Positions 54,515-61,757 of a stretch of 64,000 nt of DNA are shown here, piece by piece. How positions within the stretch are numbered: the first letter of the stretch is position 1; the number at the start of each line of letters is the position of its first letter. The notes below the pieces were generated by a model. The model had not been told where the DNA came from. It was given only the letters and a program-made list of their open reading frames with translations, and did not search any database. This DNA is from an uncultured Actinomycetes bacterium (lineage in GTDB: Bacteria; Actinomycetota; Thermoleophilia; Solirubrobacterales; 70-9), in assembly GCA_937907435.1 (NCBI GenBank), contig CALCIA010000138.1, positions 62,001 through 126,000 of the forward strand, written 5' to 3'. Position numbers and translations under genes: made by a program.

Positions 54515-54532
54515 ATTAACATATTGGTTAAT
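54515..54532. promoter_or_regulatory. Palindromic operator candidate before the DUF4160 gene
   Basis: ATTAAC and GTTAAT are perfect arms around ATATTG, ending 4 bases before the ATG at 54537. The downstream HTH-ImmA protein is a likely binder. Confidence 0.5.
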
Positions 54533-54536
54533 TTGA

Positions 54537-54782
54537 ATGACTCGCGTCCTCCGATTCAAGAACTTCGGCGTCTATGTAGCCGACGCCCGCGGCGAGCCGC
54601 ATCAGATGCCCCATGCCCACATAAAGGAACGTGGTCGGGGGATTTGCAGCGTCAACCTCTTCACCTTGACCCCTTTGCAACGGGGGATCGAACTCCCAGC
54701 CGAGCTGGTCAAGGAACTGAAGGACCACCAACCGGAGCTGCTCGAGGAGTGGGAAAGGCTGAATCCCGATGAGCGTGGATAG
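54537..54782 (+). CDS. DUF4160-family protein
   Basis: The 81-residue protein has VLRFKNFGVYVADARGEPHQ followed by MPHAHIKERGRG, the DUF4160 His motif. Such proteins commonly pair with DUF2442 proteins in toxin-antitoxin-like gene pairs. It overlaps the next gene by 14 bases, so the two are translated together. Whether it is toxin or antitoxin is not known. Confidence 0.8.
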   Translation: MTRVLRFKNFGVYVADARGEPHQMPHAHIKERGRGICSVNLFTLTPLQRGIELPAELVKELKDHQPELLEEWERLNPDERG

Positions 54783-56211
54783 GCGCTACTGGGAAGAGCC
54801 CGAGTACGGCGAGATAGTCGCCATCGAGACGTGCCCCGATGCTCTCGCGATCGAGTTCGCCAACGGCGATCGCATCGAGGCGCCCTTCGGCTCTCTTGGG
54901 GCAGATGCCGAGACCGCTTTCAGGCTCGATGAAGGTTCGCTGATCTTGGTAGACCACGATGGCGAACGCGAAATCGACTGGATGGGCCTACGGGCGCGAA
55001 GCGATCCGGTCTTCGCGGCCGAGCTGCGCGAGCGCGATGCCGAAGAGTCGCGGCGGATCGGCCGCCGGTTGCGTGCCCTGCGGGAAGACGGTGGCATGTC
55101 CCAGAAGACGGTTGCCGAGACGGCCGGGATGGCCCCGCCGCAGCTGGCGAAGATCGAGAAGGGCGAGAGCGACCTGCGGATCTCCACCATGAGTGCGGTC
55201 CTGCGAGCGTTGAACGCCGACTTCGGCGACATCGCGGGTCCTGACGTGCCGGAGGTCTCGATGAAGAGGGTGAGGCTGAACGCGCAGAAGTCCGGCGCGC
55301 CGAGCGCCGCGCTCAAAGACCTCGCGAGCCGTCTCGGTCCGCGAAGGTTTGCGACCGTAATCGCCCACGGGTTCGGGTGGGATGTCGACGGGCTCCTCGC
55401 CGGGCCTCCGTCTTCAGGCGAACTCGGGGTGGCGGTCAGCTTCAAGTCCCGCAACCCCGAGAGGGCGCGGTCCTCGCCGCTGATCCGACTGGCACGGACG
55501 ATCTCGGAGGCGAGCGCCGCCGTCTATGAGGCGCCGGTCGAGAGCCTGCCAGCCGATCCGGTGGAGATCAGGGCACAGCTTGAGGTCCAAGGGGGTGTGA
55601 AACTCGAGACGTTGACGGGGTGGGCCTGGGATCGGGGTGTGGTCGTGATCCCGACGCCATGGAGTCAAAACTTCAACGGGGCTGCCTGGTATGTAGGCCC
55701 ACGCCCCGTCGTCGTCCTCAGCTCCTCACAACGCTCGCCTGCCTTCTGGCTCTTCGATCTCGCCCACGAGATCGGACACCTGGCCCTCGGGCACCTAGCC
55801 TGGGAAGGGGTCGTCGAGATCGACAAACCGGGCAAGGAGATCGACGACCGCCAGGAGGAGGAAGCGAACCGCTTCGCCCTCGATCTACTGGTCCCTGACA
55901 GCGCCCGCCTCTTCGCCGAGATCCGTCGGCGCAGCGCCGGATCGCTCGACTTCCAGAAACGGAACTTCAAGTTCACGGCGATCGAGGTCGCCGAGGAGGA
56001 AGGGCTGGATCCGGCCGTCGTGACCACCACGGCAGCGAACGCGCTGACGGATGTCGCCGAAGAGGTCGATCGCTGGGGGTCGGCCCAGAACATCGCCAAG
56101 GAACAAGGAGAAGCGATGCCGATCATGCAGGCGGCCTTCGCCGAGCGGATCGAAGTCGACTCGATGCCCGAGTTGGACGCCGCCTTGGTCCGGGTGGTGG
56201 TATTCGAGTGA
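54769..56211 (+). CDS. DUF2442-HTH-ImmA/IrrE fusion protein
   Basis: The 480-residue protein has an N-terminal DUF2442-like segment (1-80), a Cro/C1-type HTH (about 96-155: RIGRRLRALREDGGMSQKTV and PPQLAKIEKGES) and a zinc peptidase domain with LAHEIGHLALGH (HEIGH 333-337, metal ligands His333 and His337). ImmA-like peptidases cleave repressors, so this one may inactivate its own HTH when triggered. Its partner is the overlapping DUF4160 gene. The three-part fusion is uncommon. Confidence 0.85.
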   Translation: MSVDRRYWEEPEYGEIVAIETCPDALAIEFANGDRIEAPFGSLGADAETAFRLDEGSLILVDHDGEREIDWMGLRARSDPVFAAELRERDAEESRRIGRRLRALREDGGMSQKTVAETAGMAPPQLAKIEKGESDLRISTMSAVLRALNADFGDIAGPDVPEVSMKRVRLNAQKSGAPSAALKDLASRLGPRRFATVIAHGFGWDVDGLLAGPPSSGELGVAVSFKSRNPERARSSPLIRLARTISEASAAVYEAPVESLPADPVEIRAQLEVQGGVKLETLTGWAWDRGVVVIPTPWSQNFNGAAWYVGPRPVVVLSSSQRSPAFWLFDLAHEIGHLALGHLAWEGVVEIDKPGKEIDDRQEEEANRFALDLLVPDSARLFAEIRRRSAGSLDFQKRNFKFTAIEVAEEEGLDPAVVTTTAANALTDVAEEVDRWGSAQNIAKEQGEAMPIMQAAFAERIEVDSMPELDAALVRVVVFE

Positions 56212-56216
56212 GCCCG

Positions 56217-57053
56217 CTAGCCGTCCCGGTCGAGGCCGATCCGCACGGCGAGCGCCGCGTGATCGGAAAGACGCCGGTCGCGCGGGCCGTGGAGGTAGCG
56301 GCAGCTCTCGAGCCGCCCGCCGACGTTGCTGCCGAGGTGCGCATAGTCGTAGAGATATCCGAGGCCGGTCCGTCCGATCCAGCTATGGGGCTGGCGCGGG
56401 CCGTAGGGGCGCAGCTCGTGGGCGGGGGCGAGCGCCAGGTCCCGCAGACGCTCGTGGAAGTCGTACTCGTAGGGGAAGAAGCCCGGCAACGCGGGGACGT
56501 GGTCGCGGGCGACCGCGTTGTAGTCGCCGAGCAAAAGGAGGCTCTCGCGCGTCTTCTTCGGCAGCGCGTCGAGGGCGTCGAGGAGCGAGGTCATGAAGAG
56601 CTCCTTACGGGCCACCTTCTCGGGGCTGCGGTCGCGCGAGGGGACGTAGACCCCGAGGACGGCGACGCGGGGCGAGGTGTCGAGGACGATGCCGTGGGCA
56701 CGCGCAGGCACGGTGACCGCTCCGAGCACGAGCGGGCGGGCGACAGGGAAACGCGTGGCGATCATCACGCCGCGCTCGCGACCCTCGACGCTGCCGAACG
56801 TCGCGTAGCCGTCGTCTGCGAGGCCGGTCCGGATCAGCTCGGTGCCAGCGCCTGCACTGATCTCGCTGAGGACGATCACCTCGTCACTCCTGCCGCGGAG
56901 CCAGCGGAGGATGCGCTCCGCGCGCGGCTCGGCGGCCACCGAGATGTTGAAGGTCAGGATGCTCGCGCCCGTCCGGGTCGGGCGACGCGCAACACCTCCA
57001 CCGGATCTACGGCGCGGCGTCGACTTCGTCGGGATGAGGACGTTCTGTGGCAT
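56217..57053 (-). CDS. Endonuclease/exonuclease/phosphatase (EEP) family protein
   Basis: The 278-residue protein carries the EEP core: ILTFNISV, VIVLSEIS, LLLGDYNAV, LYDYAHLG and RLSDHAAL. The conserved Asn, Glu, GD-x-N, Asp and S-D-H metal and catalytic residues are in place. It is divergent from the radical SAM gene, though both ends overlap slightly. A paralogue lies at 58862-59653, with the same motifs plus a shared VYxPSRD segment. Substrate (DNA, RNA or nucleotide-linked product) is unknown. Confidence 0.83.
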   Translation of the reverse strand: MPQNVLIPTKSTPRRRSGGGVARRPTRTGASILTFNISVAAEPRAERILRWLRGRSDEVIVLSEISAGAGTELIRTGLADDGYATFGSVEGRERGVMIATRFPVARPLVLGAVTVPARAHGIVLDTSPRVAVLGVYVPSRDRSPEKVARKELFMTSLLDALDALPKKTRESLLLLGDYNAVARDHVPALPGFFPYEYDFHERLRDLALAPAHELRPYGPRQPHSWIGRTGLGYLYDYAHLGSNVGGRLESCRYLHGPRDRRLSDHAALAVRIGLDRDG

Positions 57054-57142
57054 CGGTCGCGGACGGGAGGGCGGCGAGGTGCGCCTGCTCCCCGTGGCAA
57101 CTTCTACAGCCGTCCGCGGTCCCCTTTGACGCGCGGTCCACG

Positions 57143-58219
57143 ATGAGCCGGCGGGCGATCGCCGCCGCCGGCACCGCCTCGGCCTGCTATTTCCGCACCT
57201 CCACCGCGGCCGACGATCGGAAGGCGCTGATCCAGATCACCGAGCGTTGCAACCTCCACTGCGCCCACTGCTTCGTCTCCGCGACCCGCGAGGGCGAGGA
57301 CATGGACCTCGCCCGGGTCGAAACCGAGCTCCTGCCGCGCCTCGCCGAGTCACGGGTGTCGCGGGTCACCCTCACCGGCGGGGAGCCCTTCGCCCACCCG
57401 CGCCTCCTGGAGATCATCGGGGCATGCCGATCGCAGGGGATGACAGTGACGATCTGCACCAACGCGACGCTCGTCTCAGGCGAGGCGGTCAAGGATCTCG
57501 CGAGCCTCGGCGGGGTGAAGCTAAACGTCAGCCTCGATGGCTTCTCCGCCTCAAGCCACGGGAAGTTCCGGGGCTCGCCGAACTCCTTCGCGACGACGGT
57601 GGAAACAATGCGGGCACTAGGCGAGGCGGGCCTCCTGAAGGGCGTCCTCGTTACCCCCAACCGGCTCGCCGCCGCCGGGGAGTACCAGGACCTCTGCCGT
57701 TTCGCTGCCGAGTGCGGTGCCGAGTACGTGCTGATGAACCCGCTCTCTTCACTCGGGCGTGGCGTCGGCGGCGTTCGCCGGCTCGGTGCCTCCGAGGAGC
57801 TGATGCGGGCAATCGCCCTCGACACGGCGTCCTGCGAGGAGGAGGTCGAGCTGGTGCGGATCCGCTTCCCGAACGACTCACGGCCTCTTTCGGCCTGCGA
57901 GGCCGGGCGGATCCTGTACGTCTTCGCCGACGGCTCGCTAACCGTCTGCCCCTACCTCGTGTTCGCCGCCCGCACGCGAGGGTCGCACCACGACCCCGAC
58001 GAGTTCATCGTCGGCAACGCCTTCATCGATCCCGACATCGCCGCCCGCCTCGAGCGCTATCCGCTCGAGCAGCGGGTGACGGTGCGAAGCGACCCTGTAT
58101 GCGGGCCGTGCGATCTTGCAGAGGTATGTGGAAGGGGGTGCCCGGCGGCGGTCATCGCCGCTGGCGGGCGGGTCGGGGAACGCGATCGCGAGCAGTGCCC
58201 GGTGGCGGACGCGGCATGA
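57143..58219 (+). CDS. Radical SAM/SPASM-domain protein
   Basis: The 358-residue protein binds the SAM cluster with CNLHCAHC (Cys36, 40, 43), has TLTGGEPFAHP and SLDGFSASSH, and ends in a Cys-rich SPASM region (CGPCDLAEVCGRGCPA) for further clusters. Such enzymes modify peptides or other substrates by radical chemistry. I start at ATG 57143. No obvious precursor peptide gene is adjacent. It overlaps the kinase-like gene by four bases and heads a four-gene operon with kinase, EEP and membrane genes. Confidence 0.86.
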   Translation: MSRRAIAAAGTASACYFRTSTAADDRKALIQITERCNLHCAHCFVSATREGEDMDLARVETELLPRLAESRVSRVTLTGGEPFAHPRLLEIIGACRSQGMTVTICTNATLVSGEAVKDLASLGGVKLNVSLDGFSASSHGKFRGSPNSFATTVETMRALGEAGLLKGVLVTPNRLAAAGEYQDLCRFAAECGAEYVLMNPLSSLGRGVGGVRRLGASEELMRAIALDTASCEEEVELVRIRFPNDSRPLSACEAGRILYVFADGSLTVCPYLVFAARTRGSHHDPDEFIVGNAFIDPDIAARLERYPLEQRVTVRSDPVCGPCDLAEVCGRGCPAAVIAAGGRVGERDREQCPVADAA

Positions 58220-58869
58220 GCGAGGAGCTCTTCAGGTCCGCCTCCAACAGGCCGGGGATGCTGGTGACTATCGACGGGCCGAATGGCTCGGGCAAGACCT
58301 CCCTGACCGAGGTGGTGGCGGCGGAGCTGGCGGCCCGAGGTGCGCCGGTGTACGGCACCCATCAGCCGTCCGCCGGGATCCTCGGGCAGTTCGCCCGGGA
58401 CTCGGAGGCGGCGCTTCGCGGTCGAGGTCTCGCCTGCCTCGTCGCCGCCGACCGCCACCAGCAGGCCGAGGGCGAGGTGGCCGATCATCTCGCCGCCGGG
58501 GAAATCGTGCTCTGCGACCGCTACATCGAGTCCTCGCTCGTCCTCCAGCGTCTCGACGGGGTCGAGGTCGAGTTCATCGTCGCCATCAACGCCGGCATCC
58601 CGCGGCCCGACCTGCGCATCCGCCTGCGGGCCGAGGCGACGACGATCCATCAGCGCCTGCGGGCCCGCGAGCCCGACCCCTCGCGGCGCTTCGAGCAGAC
58701 GGCCGGCGGCGAGCGCGAGCTGGCCCTTTACGAGGAGGCCGACCGCTTCCTGGAGGACGCCTACGAACTGCCCGCCCTGGTCTTCGACACCACCGAGACC
58801 GACGCCGTGCGACTGGGAGCGGAGGTCGCCACGTTGATCGAGAGTGAGCGGAGCCGTGCAGATGGCTGA
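58216..58869 (+). CDS. dTMP kinase-like P-loop nucleotide kinase
   Basis: The 217-residue protein has the P-loop TIDGPNGSGKTSL (19-30) and CDRYIESSLVLQ, the DRY-type motif of thymidylate kinases, followed by a helical lid. Sequence after that differs from housekeeping Tmk, and the operon context argues for a specialised role, perhaps phosphorylating the product of the radical SAM enzyme. ATGA overlap with the radical SAM gene. Confidence 0.8.
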   Translation: MSEELFRSASNRPGMLVTIDGPNGSGKTSLTEVVAAELAARGAPVYGTHQPSAGILGQFARDSEAALRGRGLACLVAADRHQQAEGEVADHLAAGEIVLCDRYIESSLVLQRLDGVEVEFIVAINAGIPRPDLRIRLRAEATTIHQRLRAREPDPSRRFEQTAGGERELALYEEADRFLEDAYELPALVFDTTETDAVRLGAEVATLIESERSRADG

Positions 58870-59653
58870 GCCGGGGCTCTCAGTCCTCACTCTGAACGTC
58901 TGCAGCCCCTCGCTCCCGCGGGCCGAGCGCCAGCTCGAATGGCTCGACGGCCGTCCTGAGCAGGTCTTTGTCCTGACCGAGATCGGCGTGGGCACGGGAA
59001 GCGAGCTGCTCGCCGAGCGGTTTCGTGAGTCGGGCTGGGTGCTCCGCGCCCGCCGTCCGGGCGAGGGCGAGCGTGGGGTCCTGATCGCCTCGAGGGTCGC
59101 CCTCGGGACCGAGGCGACGATCGAGTCCTATCTCCCCGAGCGGATCGCGCAGGGGTCGGTCGGCGCCCTTGAGATCATCGGCGTCTACGCCCCCTCGCGT
59201 GACGACTCGGCCGAGCGGATCGCACGCAAGCGCCGTTTCCTGGCCGAGCTGCTGACCCTGGTGGGCAGGCGCGAGCCGCGCGCGAGCGTCGTGATCGGCG
59301 ACCTGAACGTCGTCGAGCGGAGCGGTCGAGGTTCTGAGCGGGGCTTCCAAGAGTGGGAGTACGAGCTTTATGAGGCGCTGCCCCGGGTCGGCTGGCTTGA
59401 CGCCTACCGTGCCCTTCACCCGGACCGGATCGAGGTCAGCTGGGCCGATACCGAAGGCCGCGGTCATCGCTTCGACCACTGCCTGATCACCGCCGATCTG
59501 CGCGCGGCTCTCCGGCGCTGCGAATACCTCCACGAGACCCGCGAAACGGACCTGAGCGACCACTCGGCCCTCGTAGTAGAGCTCGCTTCGGTCGCAGTCG
59601 AGCGGTTGCCCGTCGATCCGACCCTGGCACCGGGACCGGCCTCGCTCTTCTAG
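58862..59653 (+). CDS. Second EEP-family protein of the operon
   Basis: The 263-residue protein has VLTLNVCSPS, FVLTEIGVGTG, VVIGDLNVVER, FDHCLITADL and DLSDHSALVV, the same EEP core as the protein at 56217-57053. ATG 58862 overlaps the kinase gene. A GTG at 58844 would add six residues. The two EEP proteins flank the radical SAM and kinase genes and might act on the same molecule. Confidence 0.82.
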   Translation: MAEPGLSVLTLNVCSPSLPRAERQLEWLDGRPEQVFVLTEIGVGTGSELLAERFRESGWVLRARRPGEGERGVLIASRVALGTEATIESYLPERIAQGSVGALEIIGVYAPSRDDSAERIARKRRFLAELLTLVGRREPRASVVIGDLNVVERSGRGSERGFQEWEYELYEALPRVGWLDAYRALHPDRIEVSWADTEGRGHRFDHCLITADLRAALRRCEYLHETRETDLSDHSALVVELASVAVERLPVDPTLAPGPASLF

Positions 59654-60478
59654 ATGTCGGGAAAGGCGCGACATCCTGCGGTCTCGGTGGCCTGGGGCCT
59701 CGGCTTACTCATCGCCGTCGGCGCTCTCGGCTTTTTCCTACGTGCGCCGTCGAGCTCGGTCGCCGCGGTAGCGCTCGGGATCAGCTGCTCGCTGATCGCC
59801 TCCTTCGTCTTTGCCTTAGTGAACGCGCTCTTTCTGGGGGACGACGGCCTGCGCCTGAGCGACGACGTGAAGGCTCTCGGTGGAAGCCTCGGAGCGCTGA
59901 GACTCGCGGTGCCGCTGCTCGCCCAGGCCGAGGCCCAGCGGGTCCGCGCTGTGAAGCCGAAGGGCGAGTATCACCCCGAGGAATGGCGCGCGCTGCTCGG
60001 GGAGGCAGAGTGGACGCTCACCATGGTCGGTCACGCACTCGATAAATGGTGCCGTACCGACGGTCTGCGAAAGCACTTCTGCGAGGCGATCGAACGGGTG
60101 CTCGGTTCGGGCGGTGAGGTCCACCTGCTGATGCTCTCCAGGCGCTCGGTGCGCGTGGCTGTGGCGCGCAACAAAAGCTATGGCGAGCGGGTGAGCGAGA
60201 CGTTGGCGGTCCTCTCGGAGCTCCACGCCGGCCTCGGCGTGACCGAGCGGCGCGGCCTCCATGTCTATGAGTTGGCCGAGGAGCTCGAGATGCCCTATAT
60301 GGCGGTGGCGAATGGGCGCATCCTGATCGTTGCCCCCTATCCGGCGACCGTCCAGACGAGCGACGGGATGCCAGCGATCACGCTTGCGCACGACAGCGAG
60401 ATCGCGGAGGGATTCCGTGCCGATATCGAGAAGCTGATCGCCAAGCACGGCAATGCGGTCGACCTCACCTCGTGCTGA
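59654..60478 (+). CDS. Two-TM protein with soluble C-terminal domain
   Basis: The 274-residue protein has two TM helices (about 12-28 and 36-62) and a soluble domain of about 200 residues (WTLTMVGHALDKWCRTDGLR, EVHLLMLSRRSV, YMAVANGRILIVAPYP). The ATG directly follows the EEP stop, so it belongs to the operon. Membrane anchoring is common for effectors that kill the host cell. I cannot name the soluble domain. Confidence 0.68.
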   Translation: MSGKARHPAVSVAWGLGLLIAVGALGFFLRAPSSSVAAVALGISCSLIASFVFALVNALFLGDDGLRLSDDVKALGGSLGALRLAVPLLAQAEAQRVRAVKPKGEYHPEEWRALLGEAEWTLTMVGHALDKWCRTDGLRKHFCEAIERVLGSGGEVHLLMLSRRSVRVAVARNKSYGERVSETLAVLSELHAGLGVTERRGLHVYELAEELEMPYMAVANGRILIVAPYPATVQTSDGMPAITLAHDSEIAEGFRADIEKLIAKHGNAVDLTSC

Positions 60479-60496
60479 GCAGCGAAGGAGTAGCGA

Positions 60497-61249
60497 TCAG
60501 GCATGGAGCGCATCTGAGGACGCGCCGGTGCCTAATCCTGGATCGGCCGAACCTTCACCATGTCGCTCAGGATGCCGCCTCCGTTGGGCGCCTTGCCAGG
60601 AGACGACCTGGTCGCGGAACTTCTCCAGCCGCAGATAGGCGCGCTTGGCGAGCTCGATCTCCCAGTCCCAGTCGGCCCCTCTCTTCAACTCGGCGTGGAT
60701 GTGGATCATGTTGCGTGCCGCGTAGAACTCCTTCAACTCCGCTGCCAGCCCGGCGTCGATGATTCCAAAGTCCGCCGCGAGATCGGCCTTGTGCTCGAAG
60801 CGAACCTTCTCGGGCGCGATGCTGAGAGACGTCTTGAAGCCGGCGACAGCGGGACCCGGGGCGTCGGCGGCAGCGTCGACTAGTTGCGTCCGAAGGCTCT
60901 CGGAGACGGACCATTCCTTCAACGTGTTGACGCGGCGGAGACGGTTGACCTCAGGGCGCGCCGCGCAGGTGGTGAACAGCAGGTGGTGGATGCAGGCCTC
61001 GTAGATCGAGGCGTACTGCTGGACCTGAAGCTGGACCTGCGCCCGCAGCGCCCACTCGTCGGCCAGTTGTAGGCCCTCGAGCAGCTTGTAGATATAGCGA
61101 GCGCTGAAGTACTCCTCCCCGACCCGTTGCATCAGGCCCTGATCGTCGGCGAGGAAGGAGAAGAATTCGACGTGCTCACGGAGGTCCCCGGCGAGATCCC
61201 CGCGGGCGTATCGGTCGACCAGGTCGCGGGTGTGTGCTCGGAAGGGCAC
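60497..61249 (-). CDS. Helical protein with HEPN-like motif
   Basis: The 250-residue protein is mainly helical. It contains LKEFYAARNMIHIHAELKRG, an R-N-x-x-H-x-H sequence that fits the Rx4-6H motif of HEPN ribonucleases. The rest is not recognised. It lies convergent with the 2TM gene and next to the decayed MazF. HEPN membership is a weak inference from one motif and the helical content. Confidence 0.5.
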   Translation of the reverse strand: MPFRAHTRDLVDRYARGDLAGDLREHVEFFSFLADDQGLMQRVGEEYFSARYIYKLLEGLQLADEWALRAQVQLQVQQYASIYEACIHHLLFTTCAARPEVNRLRRVNTLKEWSVSESLRTQLVDAAADAPGPAVAGFKTSLSIAPEKVRFEHKADLAADFGIIDAGLAAELKEFYAARNMIHIHAELKRGADWDWEIELAKRAYLRLEKFRDQVVSWQGAQRRRHPERHGEGSADPGLGTGASSDALHA

Positions 61250-61380
61250 GTTCGGCGTCAGCGTAGTCGGCCTCGACGCCGGTCCGCGGCAACTATGGCG
61301 ATCCAGTCTGAGTGCGGAAGAAAACCTGGAGCGAAGTCATCTCCCGGATGTAGCAGGCGGCCATCTACAGATGAGTGTAA

Positions 61381-61626
61381 GCGGTGGCGAGGTCTTCGTC
61401 GTCGTGGCGCGATCACCACGATCCGCGATCTGCCGATCGAGGTTCTGCTCGGACCCGATGACGGGATGCCGCGGGAGTGCGTCCTCAATCTCGACCATGT
61501 GGACACGGTGGCCAAGGGCTTCCCCGACGACCGCATCACGACCCTTAGCGCGGAGAAGCTGCACTCCGTGTGCCGTGCTCTGTATGTCGCCACCGGGTGC
61601 AGATGGGCCCTCGGTTCCCTCGATAG
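61381..61626 (+). pseudogene. MazF-like toxin remnant
   Basis: From GGEVFVV the sequence resumes at ITTIRDLPIEVLLGPDDGMP and ends with DHVDTVAKGFPDDRITTLSAEKLHSVCRALYVATGC, closely matching the MazF at 50084-50395. About 80 bases of the 5' region are deleted, so the frame is not usable. Like the intact copy, it directly precedes an att-like module. Confidence 0.75.
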
Positions 61627-61651
61627 ATAATTCGAACCGCACCTCGCCCGC

Positions 61652-61720
61652 TTCGGGCACTACTGGCGATTAGTGCCCGAAACGGCGCATATCCGCGTGT
61701 ATATCGGCGCATATCCACCG
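61652..61720 (+). repeat. att-like half module D (no tRNA core)
   Basis: Arms TTCGGGCACTA and TAGTGCCCGAA (61652-61681) form a perfect 11-bp inverted repeat with an 8-base centre. They are followed by CGCATATC, TGTATATC and CGCATATC at 61686, 61698 and 61708, again with 12- and 10-base spacing. The tRNA 3' half and right arm are missing. The convergent surface-protein gene ends about 40 bases later. Confidence 0.72.
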
Positions 61721-61757
61721 GAATACCGCCCTTGACCAGGACGGCGTACCTTTAAGG

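Noticed and set aside
56208..57146. A 312-codon open frame opposite the EEP gene
   Set aside because: The EEP core motifs are on the minus strand, and the plus-strand product has no recognisable feature.
57143..58219. Prokaryotic viperin
   Set aside because: The C-terminal Cys-rich SPASM region and CNLHCAHC motif point to the SPASM class. Viperins lack SPASM.
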